Assembly (NCBI RefSeq): GCF_003885105.1
Contig: NZ_QWZQ01000011.1
Coordinates: 1-64,000, forward strand
Source of the DNA: Lactiplantibacillus garii
GTDB taxonomy: Bacteria; Bacillota; Bacilli; Lactobacillales; Lactobacillaceae
Length of the DNA: 64,000 nucleotides
Reading direction: 5' to 3'
Shown here: one piece after another, positions 7,196 to 15,886 of the stretch
Layout of the letters: each line of letters starts with the position of its first letter
How positions within the stretch are numbered: the stretch's first letter is position 1
Made by a program: the position numbers and the translations under genes
The notes under the pieces: generated by a model
Databases searched by the model: none
Seen by the model: only the letters and a program-made list of their open reading frames with translations
Told to the model about the DNA's origin: nothing

Positions 7196-9202
7196 TTAAT
7201 GCTTTAATTGTTGCGCTAACTCTTCGTCGGCCTGTTCGTGTGCCGATGAAACGGCCTCGTTATCTAACAGGGACCCGTCCTCGTCGAGGTTAAAGTGCAC
7301 GTTGCTTTCAATCCACTTCCGCCGCGGTTCAACCTTATCACCCATTAACGTCGTGACCCGCTTTTCGGCTAACGCCGCGTCGTCGATTCGAACCCGCACC
7401 AGTGTCCGCTTTTCGGGATCCATTGTGGTTTCCCAGAGTTGTTCAGCGTTCATTTCACCCAGCCCCTTGTAGCGTTGTAAGGCGTAGCCCTTGCCAAAAG
7501 TCTTGGTGCGTAGGGCGAGTTCTTCGTCGGTCCAAGCGTACTCGGTCCGCAGCTGTTTGCCCTGCTTCTTTTGCAGCCGGTACAGCGGCGGCAGCGCAAT
7601 GTAAATTTTACCCGCGTCGATCATTGGTCGCATGTACTTATAAAAGAACGTCAGTAATAAAATTTGAATGTGGGCCCCGTCGGTATCGGCATCGGTCATA
7701 ATGATGATTTTATCGTAATTGCTTGACTTCAAATCAAATTCCGGACCGACCCCGGCACCAATCGTGTAGATCATCGTGTTGATTTCTTCGTTTTTAACAA
7801 TGTCGGGCAGTTTAGCCTTTTCGGTGTTTAAGACCTTCCCCCGTAATGGTAGAATGGCCTGAAACTTACGGTCACGTCCCTGTTTAGCCGAGCCGCCGGC
7901 CGAATCCCCTTCGACTAAGAACAGTTCGTTTTTCTTCGCGTTTTTGGACTGGGCGGGCGTTAACTTACCGGATAATAACCGTTCCTGTTTACGCCGCTTT
8001 TTACCGTTCCGACTCTCGTCACGGGCTTTACGGGCGGCTTCCCGGGCTTGACGAGCCTTGGTGGACTTCCGAATCAGCATTTGCGCAAACTCGCCGTTTT
8101 CCATCAAGAAAAATTGGAGTTGCTCGCTAATCACGTTATCCACGATGGTCCGGGCTTCCGGCGTCCCGAGTTTTTCCTTCGTTTGGCCTTCAAACTGCAG
8201 TAAGTTTTCGGGAATCCGGAGGGAAATCACGGCGGACAGCCCCTCCCGCACGTCGGAACCCTCTAAGTTTTTATCCTTATCCTTTAATAAACCGACTTTA
8301 CGGGCGTACTCGTTAAAAGCCTTGGTCCAGGCACTGCGGAAGCCAGCTTCGTGGGTCCCACCATCCGGCGTCCGCACGTTATTAACGAAGGACAGTAAGT
8401 TTTCGGAGTAGCCGTCATTATACTGGGCGGCCACTTCTACCTCGACCCCTTCCTTCGTGCCGTCGAAGAACATGACGTCACCCAGGGTGTCCTTATCTTC
8501 ATTTAAGTAGCTTACGAAGGCCTTGATGCCGTCTTCGTAGTGGAACACGAGTTCCTGTTCCTGGCCTTCACGTTCGTCCGTCAGCGTAATTTTAACGCCC
8601 TTTAACAGGAAGGCGGATTCCCGCAACCGTTCGGCTAACGTTTGGAAATTATAAACCGTGGTTGTAAAAATGCTGGCATCCGGTTTAAACGTAATCGTGG
8701 TTCCGGTAGGCTTATTAGTCTTGCCCTTTTTCTCCAGGGTACCGACCGGGTGACCACCGTTTTTAAAGTGTTCCACGTAACGGTAACCGTCACGAATAAT
8801 GGTGACGGTCAGTTCGGTCGATAACGCGTTAACCACGCTGGCACCGACCCCGTGTAACCCCCCGGACGTTTTGTAACCGCCCTGGCCAAACTTACCACCG
8901 GCATGAAGGACCGTTAAAATCACTTCGGGTGTCGGGATCCCAGACGCGTGCATCCCGACCGGCATCCCCCGACCATGGTCCACCACGGTGATACTATTAT
9001 CGGCATGGATCACAACGTTGATCTCTTTACCGTAACCGGCCAGTGCTTCGTCGACCGCGTTATCAACAATTTCGTAAACTAGGTGGTGGAGTCCGCGACC
9101 GTCCGTTGAACCGATATACATCCCCGGTCGTTTTCGAACGGCTTCCAATCCTTCTAGGACTTGAATTGAAGAATCATCGTATTTTGGGCTTTTTTTTGCC
9201 AT
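7196..9202 (-). CDS. parE: DNA topoisomerase IV subunit B
   Basis: The ATPase subunit of topoisomerase IV. The 668 residues comprise a GHKL ATPase domain (EIVDNAVDEA with Mg-binding Asn48; GLHGVGASVVNALS), a transducer domain, and a TOPRIM domain with EGDSAGG and DADTDGAHI. The ATG at 9202 follows AAAGGAG at 8 bases; a GTG two codons upstream is less well spaced. It is the first gene of parE-parC and is transcribed from a strong promoter carrying a LexA-type box, which agrees with the known SOS control of parEC in Bacillus subtilis. Confidence 0.97.
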   Translation of the reverse strand: MAKKSPKYDDSSIQVLEGLEAVRKRPGMYIGSTDGRGLHHLVYEIVDNAVDEALAGYGKEINVVIHADNSITVVDHGRGMPVGMHASGIPTPEVILTVLHAGGKFGQGGYKTSGGLHGVGASVVNALSTELTVTIIRDGYRYVEHFKNGGHPVGTLEKKGKTNKPTGTTITFKPDASIFTTTVYNFQTLAERLRESAFLLKGVKITLTDEREGQEQELVFHYEDGIKAFVSYLNEDKDTLGDVMFFDGTKEGVEVEVAAQYNDGYSENLLSFVNNVRTPDGGTHEAGFRSAWTKAFNEYARKVGLLKDKDKNLEGSDVREGLSAVISLRIPENLLQFEGQTKEKLGTPEARTIVDNVISEQLQFFLMENGEFAQMLIRKSTKARQAREAARKARDESRNGKKRRKQERLLSGKLTPAQSKNAKKNELFLVEGDSAGGSAKQGRDRKFQAILPLRGKVLNTEKAKLPDIVKNEEINTMIYTIGAGVGPEFDLKSSNYDKIIIMTDADTDGAHIQILLLTFFYKYMRPMIDAGKIYIALPPLYRLQKKQGKQLRTEYAWTDEELALRTKTFGKGYALQRYKGLGEMNAEQLWETTMDPEKRTLVRVRIDDAALAEKRVTTLMGDKVEPRRKWIESNVHFNLDEDGSLLDNEAVSSAHEQADEELAQQLKH

Positions 9203-9309
9203 TCTCACAACTCCTTTAAATTTTGCGTTTTTACTTCTTTTTTTGACCTTAAATTTAATGAGCTTGATTTAACGGTCTTGACACCGCTAACTAAAGCTAT
9301 GCAAATTTG

Positions 9310-9315
9310 ATTATA
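9310..9315 (-). promoter_or_regulatory. Proximal extended -10 element of parE
   Basis: TGCTATAAT is read on the minus strand, with TATAAT at 9315-9310 and no clear -35. It would start a transcript with a leader of about 100 bases. Confidence 0.4.
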
Positions 9316-9443
9316 GCACAGGAAATTGATTTTACCGCGACTTTTTTGTGTTTGCGTGTGGCTCAGGCGAATTTTAAGTTCAACTTCAACCAGATTTTAA
9401 CGTAATTTTAAATTTATCCGCCTAAAGCCAGCTTACTAATATG

Positions 9444-9457
9444 CGAATGTACGTTCG
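9444..9457. promoter_or_regulatory. LexA-type SOS box at the parE promoter
   Basis: CGAATGTACGTTCG matches the Gram-positive LexA/DinR consensus CGAACRNRYGTTYG at 13 of 14 positions. It starts five bases downstream of the -10 element and covers the expected transcription start of parE. Confidence 0.7.
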
Positions 9458-9461
9458 CCTT

Positions 9462-9491
9462 ATTGTAGTAAGTTCGTTAGGTGTTTGTCAA
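9462..9491 (-). promoter_or_regulatory. Distal sigma-A promoter of parE-parC
   Basis: On the minus strand a perfect TTGACA (9491-9486) is separated by 18 bases from TACAAT (9467-9462). The LexA-type box follows immediately. Confidence 0.7.
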
Positions 9492-9578
9492 CTGTAAACT
9501 TTTTTGAACTCAGACCCCCCCATCATCCCTAAAGCATGCTAAAATATTGAAGTGATTCTATTGCAGGAGGAACTTATC

Positions 9579-10208
9579 TTGATTTTAAAACTATCCATCA
9601 TGCTGATCGTTGCCTACCTGATTGGCTCGATTCCTTCGGGGGTCATTATCGGCAAGCTATTCTTCCACACCGATATCCGACAAACTGGTAGCGGGAACAT
9701 TGGCACAACGAATACTTACCGGGTGCTCGGTCCAACCGCTGGGACGATCGTCATGGCAATGGACATTTTAAAGGGGACCATCGCCGCCCTCCAGCCGACC
9801 GTGTTATACCATTTGGATAACCGGTACACGTTGTTAGTGGGCTTAGCCGCGATCTTAGGCCACACCTTCTCCATTTACATCGGTTTTAAGGGCGGCAAGG
9901 CGGTCGCTACGAGCGCCGGAATCCTACTCGCCTATAACTGGGAATTTTTCTTAATTGCAAGTGCCATTATGTTTACCCTCGTCTATGTCACGAGTATGGT
10001 CAGCGTAGCCAGTATGACGTCGTTTCCAATCGTGACCTTAATTGCGATCTTTTATTACCGGGACCCGCTGCTTTCGATCGTCGCTCTGGTCCTAACGATT
10101 TTCATTTTTTACCGACACCGCAGTAACATCGCCCGTATCAAAAACGGTACCGAGTCACTGGTCCACTTTGGAATCGGTTGGCACCGCCGGCAAGCTAAAG
10201 ATAAATAA
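9579..10208 (+). CDS. plsY: Glycerol-3-phosphate acyltransferase PlsY
   Basis: Transfers the acyl group of acyl-phosphate to glycerol-3-phosphate, the first step of phospholipid synthesis, in the membrane. The 209 residues form about five hydrophobic segments and show the family motifs GSIPSG, GSGNIGTTN and the loop FKGGKAVAT. The start is TTG at 9579, eight bases after AGGAGG at 9565-9570; the upstream GTG at 9552 has no such site. An extended -10 element (TGCTAAAAT) lies at about 9537-9545. A terminator follows. It is divergent from parE. Confidence 0.95.
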   Translation: MILKLSIMLIVAYLIGSIPSGVIIGKLFFHTDIRQTGSGNIGTTNTYRVLGPTAGTIVMAMDILKGTIAALQPTVLYHLDNRYTLLVGLAAILGHTFSIYIGFKGGKAVATSAGILLAYNWEFFLIASAIMFTLVYVTSMVSVASMTSFPIVTLIAIFYYRDPLLSIVALVLTIFIFYRHRSNIARIKNGTESLVHFGIGWHRRQAKDK

Positions 10209-10215
10209 ATCAACG

Positions 10216-10245
10216 AAAGCCCACCGATCTTTTGGTGGGCTTTTT
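10216..10245 (+). terminator. Intrinsic terminator of plsY
   Basis: A 10-bp perfect stem (AAAGCCCACC / GGTGGGCTTT) with an 8-base loop ends in five T. Confidence 0.9.
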
Positions 10246-10346
10246 GTAACGATTTGATAAACTGGGATTGTTGACTAGGTGTTATTTAGTTTAGTTAAAG
10301 TAACGTGATACTATTCATCTTATCTAATCCGCCCGCTAACTTTCCC

Positions 10347-10382
10347 GTCAAAAAGGTCCTAGCCAATCTGACTAGGACCTTT
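10347..10382 (-). terminator. Intrinsic terminator of the epimerase gene
   Basis: An 11-bp perfect stem (AAAGGTCCTAG / CTAGGACCTTT) is followed by a T tract on the minus strand, just after the stop of the gene at 10390. Confidence 0.9.
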
Positions 10383-10389
10383 GGTTATG

Positions 10390-11268
10390 CTAGAAGAACT
10401 TAACTTGGTACTGGGCGTTAAACGTCTGGTTCGCGGCTAAGCGGTTGATGGCCATCTTGTGACTTAACTGACCATCCGCGTGCACGTTGTCCGCGATGCC
10501 CCACCACGGTTCGAGGCACACAAACGGGGCGTCGGCCGGGTACGGTGACCAAGTACCCACGTACGGGGCGTCTTCGATCGTCATCGCGACCCCGTGGTCA
10601 TCTAAATCCGAGCTGAGCATCAAAGTCGTTTCTTGGTGCTTCAAATCTAAAATGACCGCGTCGTCTTTAAAGAAATCCCGGGTTAACGGCAACGGTTTCG
10701 TTAAGTCGAGCTCGTCAGCGTTGTCGGCGTCGTTTAACGGTGCTTGTAACGGGATGTGCGGGTAAACCTGCTTCGGTGCCACCGTTAACGTGTAGTTTTC
10801 TAAGCGGCCCGCGGGATCGGCTAACGGCACGTTAAAGGCCGGGTGCCCCCCGATGGAAAACAGTAATTCTTGGTTGGCCGGGTTATGGACGTCGTAAGCC
10901 ACCGTCAATTCGTGATCCTTTAACGTGTAGATCAACCGCAAGCGGAAAGCGAACGGGTACATTTTCCGGGTTGCCGCGCTGTCCGTTAATTCCAAGGTCG
11001 CACTCGTGTCCGTGTGAGCGATGACCGTAAAGTCGTTGTCACGGGCAAACCCGTGCTGACCCATGTGGTACGGTTGACCGGCCACCGTAAACTGGTCGTC
11101 CTTTAAACGGCCAACGATTGGGAACAGGACCGGGGCGTGACGACCCCAAAACTTAGGGTTCGCCTGCCACATGTATTCAATGCCATCGGCCGACTTCACG
11201 CTGCTGAGTTCCGCCCCGGCTTCGTTAATTTTTACGGTTAAATACGCATTCTTTAGTTCTACTGTCAT
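10390..11268 (-). CDS. Aldose 1-epimerase family protein, LacX type
   Basis: A 292-residue galactose-mutarotase-like beta-sandwich protein of the LacX branch, expected to interconvert sugar anomers or bind a hexose-6-phosphate. Visible signatures are GAELSSVKS, WGRHAPVLFPIVGRL, HGFARDNDF with a candidate catalytic His, and IGGHPAFNVPL with a second His. It is cytoplasmic. It lies 25 bases after hslU, where many Firmicutes carry codY instead, so it probably reads through from the hslVU operon and ends at the terminator at 10347-10382. The true substrate is unknown. Confidence 0.85.
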   Translation of the reverse strand: MTVELKNAYLTVKINEAGAELSSVKSADGIEYMWQANPKFWGRHAPVLFPIVGRLKDDQFTVAGQPYHMGQHGFARDNDFTVIAHTDTSATLELTDSAATRKMYPFAFRLRLIYTLKDHELTVAYDVHNPANQELLFSIGGHPAFNVPLADPAGRLENYTLTVAPKQVYPHIPLQAPLNDADNADELDLTKPLPLTRDFFKDDAVILDLKHQETTLMLSSDLDDHGVAMTIEDAPYVGTWSPYPADAPFVCLEPWWGIADNVHADGQLSHKMAINRLAANQTFNAQYQVKFF

Positions 11269-11293
11269 TCGTTCAAACTCCCCTTAGTTTAAA

Positions 11294-12712
11294 TTATAAA
11301 ATGTAACGACTGAGGTCCTTGTCTTCGGCGATGTTACCGATGCGGTCGTTAACGTAGTTTTCGGTAATGGTCACTTCACCCATTTCCATGTCGGGACCTT
11401 CGTACAATAATTCTTCTAGTAACTTTTCAAGGACCGTGTGTAACCGCCGGGCCCCGATGTTTTGTGTTTCGTGGTTGACCTTGTAGGCAATTTCAGCAAT
11501 CGCTTCGATGGCTTCAATTGTGAAGGTGACCTTAATGTTATCCGTCCCAATCAGCGCAATGTACTGCTTGATTAGCGCGTTCTTTGGTTCGGTCAGGATC
11601 TTCACGAAATCGTCCTTGCTTAAGTCGTCGAGTTCGACCCGGATTGGGAAACGGCCCTGCAATTCGGCAATCAAGTCACTCGGTTTACTTTCCGCAAACG
11701 CCCCGGACGCGATGAACAGGATGTGGTCCGTATTGATGGGACCGTACTTCGTCGAAATTTGCGACCCTTCGACGATCGGCAAAATGTCGCGTTGCACCCC
11801 TTCACGGGAAACTTCCCCGGAATTTTGCTGCCCACCGGCCGTGATTTTATCAATTTCATCAATGAAGATGATCCCGGTATTTTCAGCCCGCACAATCGCG
11901 TCGTGGTAAATATCAGCGTTATTGACTAATTTTTCGGATTCTTCCTTAACTAAGATCTCGCGGGCTTCCGCCACCGGCATCGTCCGTTTGATCCGCTTCT
12001 TCGGCATGATCGAACCGAGGGTGTCGCCTAAGTCGATGCCCATCTGACCGAGCATGTTATTGTTACCGGCGGCCGCCTGTTGCGGATCATCCATCTCAAT
12101 GGTCACGTCGGAATTTTCCAACTGACCGGCCTTTAGCTGGTCGGCAACTGATAAACGTTGGTTGCGGACGTCGTCGGTGACCTCTTCGTTATTATTATCC
12201 TCGGCGTTCGGCATCTGGCCGTTTTGCAGCTGGCTAAACATGTTCATCATGTTCTGGAAATCGTTCCCGTTGCGGTTATTTTGCTTCTTTTGCGCGGGAA
12301 CTAACAGCTTAACTAGGCGCTTATCAGCGGCAGCCACGGCCCGGGAACGCACCCCGGAATAGGCTGACTGCTTTTCCATTTCAATGGCCACGTCAACTAA
12401 GTCACGCACCATTGATTCCACGTCGCGGCCCACGTAACCCACTTCGGTAAACTTAGTGGCTTCGACCTTCACGAACGGTGCCTGAACGATCTTGGCTAAC
12501 CGGCGGGCAATTTCCGTTTTCCCGACCCCGGTTGGTCCGATCATTAACATATTTTTAGGGGTAATTTCGTCCTGCATATCTTGGGACAGTTCCATCCGGC
12601 GGTAACGGTTGCGTAACGCAATCGCTACGGCCTTTTTCGCATCGGTTTGTCCAATCACGTAGTTGTCTAAGGCGGCTACGATCTGTTTAGGCGTTTTATT
12701 GATTGCTTCCAT
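11294..12712 (-). CDS. hslU: HslU (ClpY) ATPase of the HslVU protease
   Basis: An AAA+ unfoldase that feeds substrates to HslV. The 472 residues include Walker [10 protein letters not shown], the pore-loop region TKFTEVGYVGRD, an Asn/Gln-rich I-domain (about residues 140-180 and beyond), Walker B FIDEID, and the C-terminal tail DLSRYIL that docks into HslV. The frame is open 31 codons further upstream into hslV, but AAAGGAG lies 8 bases before the ATG at 12712 and family members begin at this Met. It is 16 bases downstream of hslV in one operon. Confidence 0.96.
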   Translation of the reverse strand: MEAINKTPKQIVAALDNYVIGQTDAKKAVAIALRNRYRRMELSQDMQDEITPKNMLMIGPTGVGKTEIARRLAKIVQAPFVKVEATKFTEVGYVGRDVESMVRDLVDVAIEMEKQSAYSGVRSRAVAAADKRLVKLLVPAQKKQNNRNGNDFQNMMNMFSQLQNGQMPNAEDNNNEEVTDDVRNQRLSVADQLKAGQLENSDVTIEMDDPQQAAAGNNNMLGQMGIDLGDTLGSIMPKKRIKRTMPVAEAREILVKEESEKLVNNADIYHDAIVRAENTGIIFIDEIDKITAGGQQNSGEVSREGVQRDILPIVEGSQISTKYGPINTDHILFIASGAFAESKPSDLIAELQGRFPIRVELDDLSKDDFVKILTEPKNALIKQYIALIGTDNIKVTFTIEAIEAIAEIAYKVNHETQNIGARRLHTVLEKLLEELLYEGPDMEMGEVTITENYVNDRIGNIAEDKDLSRYIL

Positions 12713-12728
12713 CAGTGATTCTCCTTTA

Positions 12729-13271
12729 TTATAAGGCTTCGGAAATGACGTTATGGTTGGTAAAGATGTCGATGTCGCCAGCGATGTTGATGGCGGCTTC
12801 GGCAATTTCTTGCGCGCTCATATCCGGAGCGTGCATTTGCATCCCGCGGGCGGCAGCCAGTGCAAAGTTACCACCCGAACCGATCGCTAACACGTCGTTA
12901 TCGGGACTGATGACTTCACCACTCCCGGAAACTAAGAACATTTCGTCCTTATCCATGACGATCAGTAGGGCTTCCAGCTTTTGTAACGCCTGGTCACCAC
13001 GCCATTCCTGCGCGAGTTCCACGGCGGCCCGTTGCAGATTACCGGAATATTCGTTGAGTTTCTTTTCAAAACGGTCTTCCAAGTTAAAGGCGTCCGCCAC
13101 GCTGCCGGCAAACCCAACGACAACTTGGTCGTTGTAGATGCGCCGGACTTTGTGCGCCGTCCCTTTCATGACGACTTTTTCACCCATCGTCACCTGACCG
13201 TCGCCGGCCATGGCGTTATGTCCGTTTTGACGAACGGCACAAATGGTTGTTGCTTCAAATTTCATTGGCAT
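12729..13271 (-). CDS. hslV: HslV (ClpQ/CodW) proteolytic subunit
   Basis: The proteasome-like peptidase of HslVU. The 180 residues have the core [30 protein letters not shown] and the [13 protein letters not shown] region. AAAGGAG lies 7 bases before the ATG at 13271. The N-terminus is [11 protein letters not shown]. coli HslV uses Thr right after the initiator Met, and Bacillus CodW is reported to use a Ser at the mature N-terminus. Here neither Ser nor Thr follows Met, so the nucleophile would require removal of about seven residues. It sits between xerC and hslU. Confidence 0.94.
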   Translation of the reverse strand: MPMKFEATTICAVRQNGHNAMAGDGQVTMGEKVVMKGTAHKVRRIYNDQVVVGFAGSVADAFNLEDRFEKKLNEYSGNLQRAAVELAQEWRGDQALQKLEALLIVMDKDEMFLVSGSGEVISPDNDVLAIGSGGNFALAAARGMQMHAPDMSAQEIAEAAINIAGDIDIFTNHNVISEAL

Positions 13272-13288
13272 AGTTGATCTCCTTTAAG

Positions 13289-14200
13289 TTACTTCCGCGT
13301 TGCCCGCGGGAAAAAGTTACGGTAATCCTGTTGTAAGTGTTCCTTAGTCACGTGCGCGTAAATCTGGGTAGTCGATAAACTGGTATGTCCCAGTAATTCC
13401 TGGACCGTCCGTAGATCCGCCCCGTTGTTCAGCATCTGGGTGGCAAACGTGTGCCGCAGCATGTGGGGGTGAATGTCGGCCGTCAAACTGCTCTTTTTTA
13501 CAATCTGGTTCAAGACGTATTCGATCCCGCCACCGGTAATTGCCCCACCGTGCCGGTTAATGAACACCGTTTGGTGCTGCTGCGCGTATTTAGCCATGAC
13601 CGGCGTACGGCAAACTTCGTAGTAGTGTTGCAGGGCCGTCGCCGCGTACCGTCCGAACGGGACGTAGCGTTCCTTATCGCCCTTCCCACGAATCAACATC
13701 ATCTTCATTTCAAAATCGACGTCGGTCAGTTGGAGGTCAACGCACTCGCTTAGCCGAATCCCGGTCCCGTACAGGACTTCCAGGAGGGCCGCGTTGCGCG
13801 CCCCCATCACGCTATCATCCGCGTAAACGGTTTTAAACAAGACGTCCAGTTCCTTCTGGTAAAAGAACCGCGGTAACCGCGCGGCGTGTTTTTTTAACTG
13901 AACGTAAACGAACGGATTGACCTTGGCCAGGTCGTTTTTGACTAAAAAATTATAAAACGAACGCAGGCTCGACACTTTCCGCGCAATCGAATTGCGCGTC
14001 AAGTGCCGGTCATACAGGTGGCTCAAGTAAACGTTCACATCCAGATGGTCAACTTCAGTATACGCTTTCGCACCGCCATTGGCCGTTAAGAAATCGTTAA
14101 AAGCCTGAATATCTTCCCGGTAAGCCGCGGCGGTCTCGTCTGAATACTGCCGTTCAACCCGAATGTACTTTAAAAAGAGGGCTAAATAGTCTGTTTCCAT
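13289..14200 (-). CDS. xerC: Tyrosine recombinase XerC
   Basis: Acts with XerD at dif to resolve chromosome dimers. The 303 residues contain an N-terminal core-binding domain and a catalytic domain with Arg in GTGIRLSE, Lys in RGKGDKERYVP, HMLRHTFA, LLGHTSLSTT and the nucleophile Tyr in QIYAHV, so all catalytic residues are present. The ATG at 14200 follows GGAGG at 7 bases; 17 upstream in-frame codons are rejected. The order trmFO-xerC-hslV-hslU is the conserved Firmicute block (gid-codV-clpQ-clpY). Confidence 0.95.
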   Translation of the reverse strand: METDYLALFLKYIRVERQYSDETAAAYREDIQAFNDFLTANGGAKAYTEVDHLDVNVYLSHLYDRHLTRNSIARKVSSLRSFYNFLVKNDLAKVNPFVYVQLKKHAARLPRFFYQKELDVLFKTVYADDSVMGARNAALLEVLYGTGIRLSECVDLQLTDVDFEMKMMLIRGKGDKERYVPFGRYAATALQHYYEVCRTPVMAKYAQQHQTVFINRHGGAITGGGIEYVLNQIVKKSSLTADIHPHMLRHTFATQMLNNGADLRTVQELLGHTSLSTTQIYAHVTKEHLQQDYRNFFPRATRK

Positions 14201-14267
14201 ACAAAAACCTCCATACGTTGCTACTTTAGCAAAGTATGGAGGAAAACACAATTATGCGCCTTATCGG

Positions 14268-15608
14268 TTAGTTTTCACCGGTCACGGTCGGCGCTAGCGT
14301 TTCGGCCCGGAAAGTTTCTAGGTCGGCTAAGGCCCGTTCGGAAATCGCGGTGTTCCGTTCCCGTTTGTCCCGGATTCGTTGTTTTAATTTTGGAACGATC
14401 CCAAAGTTGGCGTTCATCGGCTGGAAATGACTCGCGCTAGTATGGGTGATGTAGTGGGCCATCGCCCCCATCATCGTATCCGTTGGGAAAACGACCGGTT
14501 CAAGACCGAGTGCCAAGCGGGCGGCGTTGGTTCCCGCCACGATCCCGCTAGCCGCACTTTCAATGTAGCCTTCGACCCCGGTCATCTGGCCGGCAAAGAA
14601 TAAGTTCGGCCGTTGCTTCGTTTGGTAAGTCGGTTCTAGCAGTTTTGGGGACTTCATAAAGGTATTGCGGTGCATCACCCCGTAACGCACAAATTCGACG
14701 TTTTCTAGCCCGGGGATCATTGAAAAGACCCGTTTCTGTTCGCCCCATTTTAAGTGGGTCTGGAACCCAACGATGTTGTATAAGTTCCCGGTAGCGTCGT
14801 CTTGCCGCAACTGCACGACGGCAAACGGCTGCTTGCCGGTCTTCGGGTCTTCTAACCCGACCGGCTTCAACGGGCCAAACAACATCGTTTGGCGACCGCG
14901 TTGGGCCATCACTTCGATCGGCATGCAACCTTCAAAAACGTCGGAATTTTCAAAGTCGTGTGACTCCGCCATTTCGGCGTGGATCAACGCGTCGTAAAAG
15001 GCGTCAAACTCTTCTTCGGTCATCGGACAGTTCAGGTACGCCGCTTCACCGCGGTCGTAGCGGGACTTTAAGTAGACTTTGTCCATGTCAATGGAGTCCT
15101 TGGTCAAAATCGGGGCGGCCGCGTCAAAGAAGTGCAGGTCGTCTTCATCGTTAAATTCTTGAATCGACTTAGCCAACGACGCTGCGGTCAGGGGACCGGT
15201 TGCCACGACGGTGATGCCATCGGTTGGTAAACTGGTTATTTCCTCGTTGATCACTTCAACGTTGGTTAAATTTGTAATCGCTTCGGTGATTTCCGCCGAA
15301 AAGGTGTCGCGGTCGACCGCTAAAGCGCCTCCCGCGGGTACGGCGTGGTGTTCGGCCGCTTGCATCACGATCGAATCCATTTGCCGCATTTCGGCCTTTA
15401 GTAGTCCGGCGGCGTTGGCGAGCTGGTTAGCCCGCAACGAGTTGGTACAAACTAGTTCGGCAAACTGACTCGTGTGGTGCGCCGGGGTCATTTTGCTCGG
15501 GCGCATTTCGTATAAACGGACGTTGACGCCCATATTGGCAATTTGCCACGCGGCCTCGGAGCCCGCAAGCCCCGCGCCGATAACGTTAACAGTTGGTATT
15601 GATGCCAT
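14268..15608 (-). CDS. trmFO: Folate-dependent tRNA uridine-54 methyltransferase TrmFO
   Basis: Makes ribothymidine at tRNA position 54 using methylenetetrahydrofolate and FAD. The 446 residues start with the FAD-binding Rossmann motif [14 protein letters not shown] and have [13 protein letters not shown], whose Cys is conserved, and the C-terminal [18 protein letters not shown]. The ATG at 15608 follows AGAGGA. It leads the trmFO-xerC-hslV-hslU operon. In related genomes topA lies directly upstream; here a secreted amidase gene lies between them. Confidence 0.96.
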   Translation of the reverse strand: MASIPTVNVIGAGLAGSEAAWQIANMGVNVRLYEMRPSKMTPAHHTSQFAELVCTNSLRANQLANAAGLLKAEMRQMDSIVMQAAEHHAVPAGGALAVDRDTFSAEITEAITNLTNVEVINEEITSLPTDGITVVATGPLTAASLAKSIQEFNDEDDLHFFDAAAPILTKDSIDMDKVYLKSRYDRGEAAYLNCPMTEEEFDAFYDALIHAEMAESHDFENSDVFEGCMPIEVMAQRGRQTMLFGPLKPVGLEDPKTGKQPFAVVQLRQDDATGNLYNIVGFQTHLKWGEQKRVFSMIPGLENVEFVRYGVMHRNTFMKSPKLLEPTYQTKQRPNLFFAGQMTGVEGYIESAASGIVAGTNAARLALGLEPVVFPTDTMMGAMAHYITHTSASHFQPMNANFGIVPKLKQRIRDKRERNTAISERALADLETFRAETLAPTVTGEN

Positions 15609-15837
15609 CCTGAATTCCTCTTTTCATTAAAAAGCCATACCATTGATAGTATTATCGTAATCATACCGAAGATCCCATTAGATTACAAACGTCCCTTTCG
15701 ATTGTTGCATCCGTTTACCACGGTATTTAGCCGATAAAACCGAACTTTAAATTTTTAAGGTGTGAGTTTTCTCGGTAAATCATCCATAAATAATTTTGTT
15801 TTCTTAACTTTATACTGTCTAAAATCAATGATTGTTA

Positions 15838-15876
15838 ATAAAAAGCCGTATCCAGGCCAACGTCTGGGTACGGTTT
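15838..15876 (-). terminator. Intrinsic terminator of the secreted amidase gene
   Basis: A 10-bp stem (CCGTACCCAG / CTGGATACGG on the minus strand, one wobble) is followed by CTTTTTATT. It ends the gene at 15887 ahead of trmFO. Confidence 0.82.
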
Positions 15877-15886
15877 ACTAGGCCTA

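Larger units (their letters stand above)
9203..9578. other. Divergent intergenic region, parE and plsY
   Basis: The 376 bases hold the parE promoter with the LexA-type box, a second nearer -10 element for parE, and the plsY start region. The parE leader from the distal promoter would be about 250 bases. I see no small gene or conserved RNA in it. Confidence 0.6.

Noticed and set aside
4732-9202. Quinolone resistance change in parC
   Set aside because: The key positions Ser83 and Glu87 of ParC are the usual sensitive residues.
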